Under the pieces are notes generated by a model. That model did not search any database. It was not told where the DNA came from and saw nothing but the letters and a program-made list of their open reading frames with translations. 64,000 bases of DNA from Sediminibacterium ginsengisoli (GTDB taxonomy: Bacteria; Bacteroidota; Bacteroidia; Chitinophagales; Chitinophagaceae). Shown in pieces: positions 61,445 through 64,000 of this stretch. The translations under genes and the position numbers were made by a program. Position 1 is the stretch's first letter. Every line of letters starts with the position of its first letter. The stretch is taken from the NCBI RefSeq assembly GCF_900167075.1, contig NZ_FUWH01000014.1:1-64000 (forward strand). Direction: 5' to 3'.

Positions 61445-61543
61445 TTAACGGAATCTGATCTTTTCCATGGCACGTATATGAGGCACTTTTCCCAGTAATC
61501 TGCGGGTTTTTGCCATTCCCATGTAGTTATTGAGCCAATCATC
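61445..61543 (-). pseudogene. Possible C-terminal remnant of a lost gene
   Basis: After an in-frame TAG, a 32-codon frame reads DWLNNYMGMAKTRRLLGK and ends in IRAMEKIRFR and TAA. The composition resembles the end of a soluble enzyme, not chance sequence, but there is no upstream part. I do not recognise the family. It may also be a chance frame in an intergenic region. Confidence 0.3.
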
Positions 61544-61560
61544 CTAAAAGACAATCCTGT

Positions 61561-61578
61561 TAACAATAGATATTGTTA
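61561..61578. promoter_or_regulatory. Palindrome upstream of the DUF6150 gene
   Basis: A perfect inverted repeat TAACAATA-GA-TATTGTTA (8-bp arms, 2-bp centre) lies 60 bases before the DUF6150 start. It may be an operator. A shorter hairpin GCTAAC-TATT-GTTAGC (61386-61401) covers the MerC gene stop. Confidence 0.4.
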
Positions 61579-61637
61579 TTAGGTTTAGTTTTGCGGTTTC
61601 CGCGCGGGCGGCCCCCCACACCCAAAAAAGAAAACTA

Positions 61638-62015
61638 ATGTACCAAAAGCCAATGTCCTCTTCAGCTTTATTGCTGGGCAGGACTTTTTTATTCGTAGTC
61701 TTCAGCCAGTTATTACTGGCATGTGCTTCAGCACAAATGATCTCACCTGTAAAAAAGGAAGAAGCAAAAATATCCGTAGCTATTGTTGATGATGTAAAAA
61801 ATGCAGATCTTAAAGTATTCAGAACAGATCCGCAGCATAAAGACCTGAACAGAAACAGTGGTTTCTGGTCTATCACAGAAGGCACACCTACGGGTGCAAT
61901 CAAAATATACTGGACGAATGATTCAACAACTGCTGATCTGAAGATCAGGTTGGTGATGGATCCTGCAGATGCCGGCTGGATCAACAAGGCCAAGAAGAAA
62001 CTCCTGAAACAATAG
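61638..62015 (+). CDS. DUF6150-like exported protein
   Basis: This 125-residue protein has an N-terminal hydrophobic signal (LLGRTFLFVVFSQLLLACASAQ) that could be a signal peptide or, through its Cys, a lipoprotein signal. The mature part is a short beta-rich module: ISVAIVDDVKNADLKVFRTD, GFWSITEGTPTGAIKIYWT and TTADLKIRLVMDPADAGWIN. The ADLKI...ADAGW pattern matches DUF6150. Function unknown. A start at 61653 is also possible. Confidence 0.75.
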   Translation: MYQKPMSSSALLLGRTFLFVVFSQLLLACASAQMISPVKKEEAKISVAIVDDVKNADLKVFRTDPQHKDLNRNSGFWSITEGTPTGAIKIYWTNDSTTADLKIRLVMDPADAGWINKAKKKLLKQ

Positions 62016-62035
62016 CTCAATTCAAGACGGTTTTT

Positions 62036-64000
62036 ATGTTAAGACGTTTTACTCTCTTTGTCATTTTCACTTTATCCATATTTCATCTCTATTCCCAGTG
62101 CCCTTCTAATCTGAATTTCGAAGAAGGAAATCTCAATAACTGGGTTTGCAAGACAGGTATGTATACCGGCGGCAGGATCCAGAATCTTGTATCGCCACCA
62201 CTTGCGGGCAATCATACAATCATTAACAAAAGTTCGGTAGGCGCACAGTCGCGGAATAACCTGGATTATTATGGTAATTTTCCCATGTTATGCCCTAATG
62301 GAGACGGTAATTCCGTTAAGCTCGGCAATGAGCAGGCCGGCTATACCGCTGCCACTATGGAATATACCATTACCATTCCGGCAACTGCCAATGTATACAG
62401 CATCACTTACTGGTATGCCGTGGTACTGGAAGATGGTGGCCACAGTTCACTTGAACAGCCGAAATTCACTGCCAAAGTATTCGACAACACGAATTCGGAA
62501 ATAAACTGCGCAAGTTTCACATACGTATCCACTTCCGGCTTATCGGGCTTTATGCTTTCTTCCAGAACGGGTGTAGGCGGAGGCCCTGTATATTACAAGA
62601 GCTGGACACCGGTTACATTCGACCTTTCAGGTCGTGCAGGACAAACTGTAAAGCTTGAATTTACTGCCGAAGATTGTGGCCAGGGCGGGCATTTCGGGTA
62701 TGCTTATGTGGATGTTGCTTCAAATTGCGGTAATCCTATACTCGGGGCTATTTGTCCCAATTCACCGAATCTTACATTGAAAGGGCCGGATGGGTTTCAG
62801 AATTACACATGGTCTTATCTGCAGAATGGAACCAAAGTAACGCCGCCAATTGGAACGGGGCAGATTGTGACCATTACACCGCCTCCTGCCGCGGGAACAG
62901 AAATGCAGCTGGACCTTATTCCTTTCCCGGGTTTTGGCTGTGCTTATTCCATCAAAACAGAAGTTGCGGTGGCTGCGCCTCCTTCTGCTGTGATCGCAGG
63001 GGATGTTGCGATGTGCGTGGGAGGCTCTGCTTCACTCAAATTTGATCTTACCGGTTCTCCGCCCTGGATAGTAGCATATAAGGAAGGAAATACACTTAAA
63101 TCTTTTGTAACGGGTGTAACGCCTTATAGCCTTCCTGTATCGCCTGCTGCCACAACAACCTATACGCTGGTGAGTGTGTCTGATGTGAACTGTACCAATA
63201 ACACTTCCGGCTCTGTTGCCACAGTAACGGTAAACCCGCTACCCACAGCTTTTACTGTGCAGGGAACAGGTGGCTACTGTACAGGCAGTACTGTTGGCCT
63301 GCCTGTGGGGCTTTCCGGTTCTGCGGCCGATGTTTCGTACCAGCTTTTATTTAACAATACCGCTACAGGAGCACCTGTAGGCGGAACGGGCAATAATTTC
63401 ACTTTCGGCAATTTTTTGAACGCAGGTAACTATACCGTGAATGCAACCAATAACATTACGGGCTGCAAGAATATCATGACGGGTGCAGCAGTGATCAGGA
63501 TCAACCCGCTTCCTGTAGTCAGCATTGCCGGTAATGCGACGATCTGTGCCGCATCTCCACTTACCCTGAATGGTAACGGCGCACTCAATTATGAATGGTC
63601 ATCAACAGAAACAAATCAGCAGCTTACTTTCTCAGCCTACAACGATACCACGATCACGGTGAAAGGAACAGATATTAACGGCTGCTCATCCACTGCTACA
63701 AAAAAAATAACCGTATATGCGCTTCCGGCTGTAACCATCAATGGGGGCGGTACCCTGCCCTTCTGTGCCGGAGATATGATCACACTCGATGCCACAACAA
63801 GCGCCGGAAGCGGCACTATACAAGGTTATCGATGGCTGTATGGCAAACAATATATTGCCGGTGCCGTTACTCCTGCCTATACCACTAATCAGCCCGGACT
63901 GTACAATCTCGAGCTTACCAACAGTTTCGGCTGTAAAAATGTGTCCCCTGATGCACAGGTGAACCTGATTCCTTTGCCTGTTGGCAATATCGCCATCCCG
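62036..64000 (+). CDS. Giant secreted Ig-like repeat protein, N-terminal part (continues off the right edge)
   Basis: An uninterrupted frame of 655 codons starts at 62036. It opens with a signal peptide (MLRRFTLFVIFTLSIFHLYS). An N-terminal domain of about 200 residues with NLNFEEGNLNNWVCKTG and VKLEFTAEDCGQGGHFGYAY (a jelly-roll, binding-type module) follows. Then come repeated Ig/PKD-like units of about 85-95 residues, each opening with a Cys in a short motif (ICPNSPNLTLKG, MCVGGSASLKF, YCTGSTVGLPV, ICAASPLTLNG, FCAGDMITLDA). This is the layout of Bacteroidota adhesins and gliding-type surface proteins, usually exported by the type IX system through a C-terminal signal that lies outside the window. 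Confidence 0.88.
   Translation, partial: MLRRFTLFVIFTLSIFHLYSQCPSNLNFEEGNLNNWVCKTGMYTGGRIQNLVSPPLAGNHTIINKSSVGAQSRNNLDYYGNFPMLCPNGDGNSVKLGNEQAGYTAATMEYTITIPATANVYSITYWYAVVLEDGGHSSLEQPKFTAKVFDNTNSEINCASFTYVSTSGLSGFMLSSRTGVGGGPVYYKSWTPVTFDLSGRAGQTVKLEFTAEDCGQGGHFGYAYVDVASNCGNPILGAICPNSPNLTLKGPDGFQNYTWSYLQNGTKVTPPIGTGQIVTITPPPAAGTEMQLDLIPFPGFGCAYSIKTEVAVAAPPSAVIAGDVAMCVGGSASLKFDLTGSPPWIVAYKEGNTLKSFVTGVTPYSLPVSPAATTTYTLVSVSDVNCTNNTSGSVATVTVNPLPTAFTVQGTGGYCTGSTVGLPVGLSGSAADVSYQLLFNNTATGAPVGGTGNNFTFGNFLNAGNYTVNATNNITGCKNIMTGAAVIRINPLPVVSIAGNATICAASPLTLNGNGALNYEWSSTETNQQLTFSAYNDTTITVKGTDINGCSSTATKKITVYALPAVTINGGGTLPFCAGDMITLDATTSAGSGTIQGYRWLYGKQYIAGAVTPAYTTNQPGLYNLELTNSFGCKNVSPDAQVNLIPLPVGNIAIP

Overview
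The window looks like a chromosomal segment of a Bacteroidota bacterium, most probably Chitinophagaceae. Evidence for this: promoters of the -33 TTTG / -7 TAnnTTTG type (clearest before rplU at 45769-45801), a tmRNA whose tag reads GNTQYAMAA, and family content typical of that group (FtsX-like permease, YaiO-type barrel, beta-barrel receptor without carboxypeptidase-like domain, DUF3667, DUF6150, large Ig-like secreted protein, many small lipoproteins). No tRNA, rRNA, prophage or CRISPR array was seen; the only mobile-element trace is a transposase-like N-terminus at the left edge. Layout: (1) 1-3.0 kb holds the transposase-like fragment, a lipoprotein/ECF sigma/membrane-protein operon and a fabF gene whose promoter carries two TetR-type palindromes. 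(2) 3.1-9.9 kb is a run of small stress and accessory genes: two RibD-C-like reductases, a HigBA toxin-antitoxin pair with a palindromic operator, a VOC protein, an AraC regulator next to a TetX-like FAD monooxygenase, a VIT-type metal transporter and a haem-binding protein. (3) 9.9-21.9 kb has an FtsX-like permease, a DUF4256 protein, an ABC-F ATPase, DUF72, a large catalase with DJ-1-like tail and several small secreted or membrane proteins. (4) 22.1-29.7 kb is the most striking region: a HEAT-repeat membrane protein co-transcribed with a 1188-residue fusion of a processive GT2 glycosyltransferase to a complete LtaS-like phosphotransferase, facing an oppositely oriented set of response regulator, YaiO-like outer-membrane barrel and an unrecognised periplasmic protein. 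I read it as a surface-polymer synthesis, modification and export locus. (5) 30-40.3 kb includes a Fic protein divergent from a NamZ-like muramidase (shared repeated motif between them), a beta-barrel receptor, a class C beta-lactamase-like hydrolase, a HipBA pair, a small gene broken by two frameshifts and a YceI lipoprotein. (6) 40.4-57.4 kb is mostly housekeeping: ssrA (tmRNA), a 12-copy G-rich minisatellite, rseP, dxr, a GH3-family protein, rplU-rpmA, a Lys/Ala repeat protein, a PolX-like protein with a degenerate polymerase site, two large histidine kinases whose genes overlap tail to tail, mazG and a DUF3667 protein. (7) 57.4-64.0 kb holds a secreted repeat protein, a sodium/solute symporter, an HD phosphohydrolase, a MerC-domain protein under a perfect 18-bp palindrome, a DUF6150 protein and the start of a giant Ig-like secreted protein that runs off the window.
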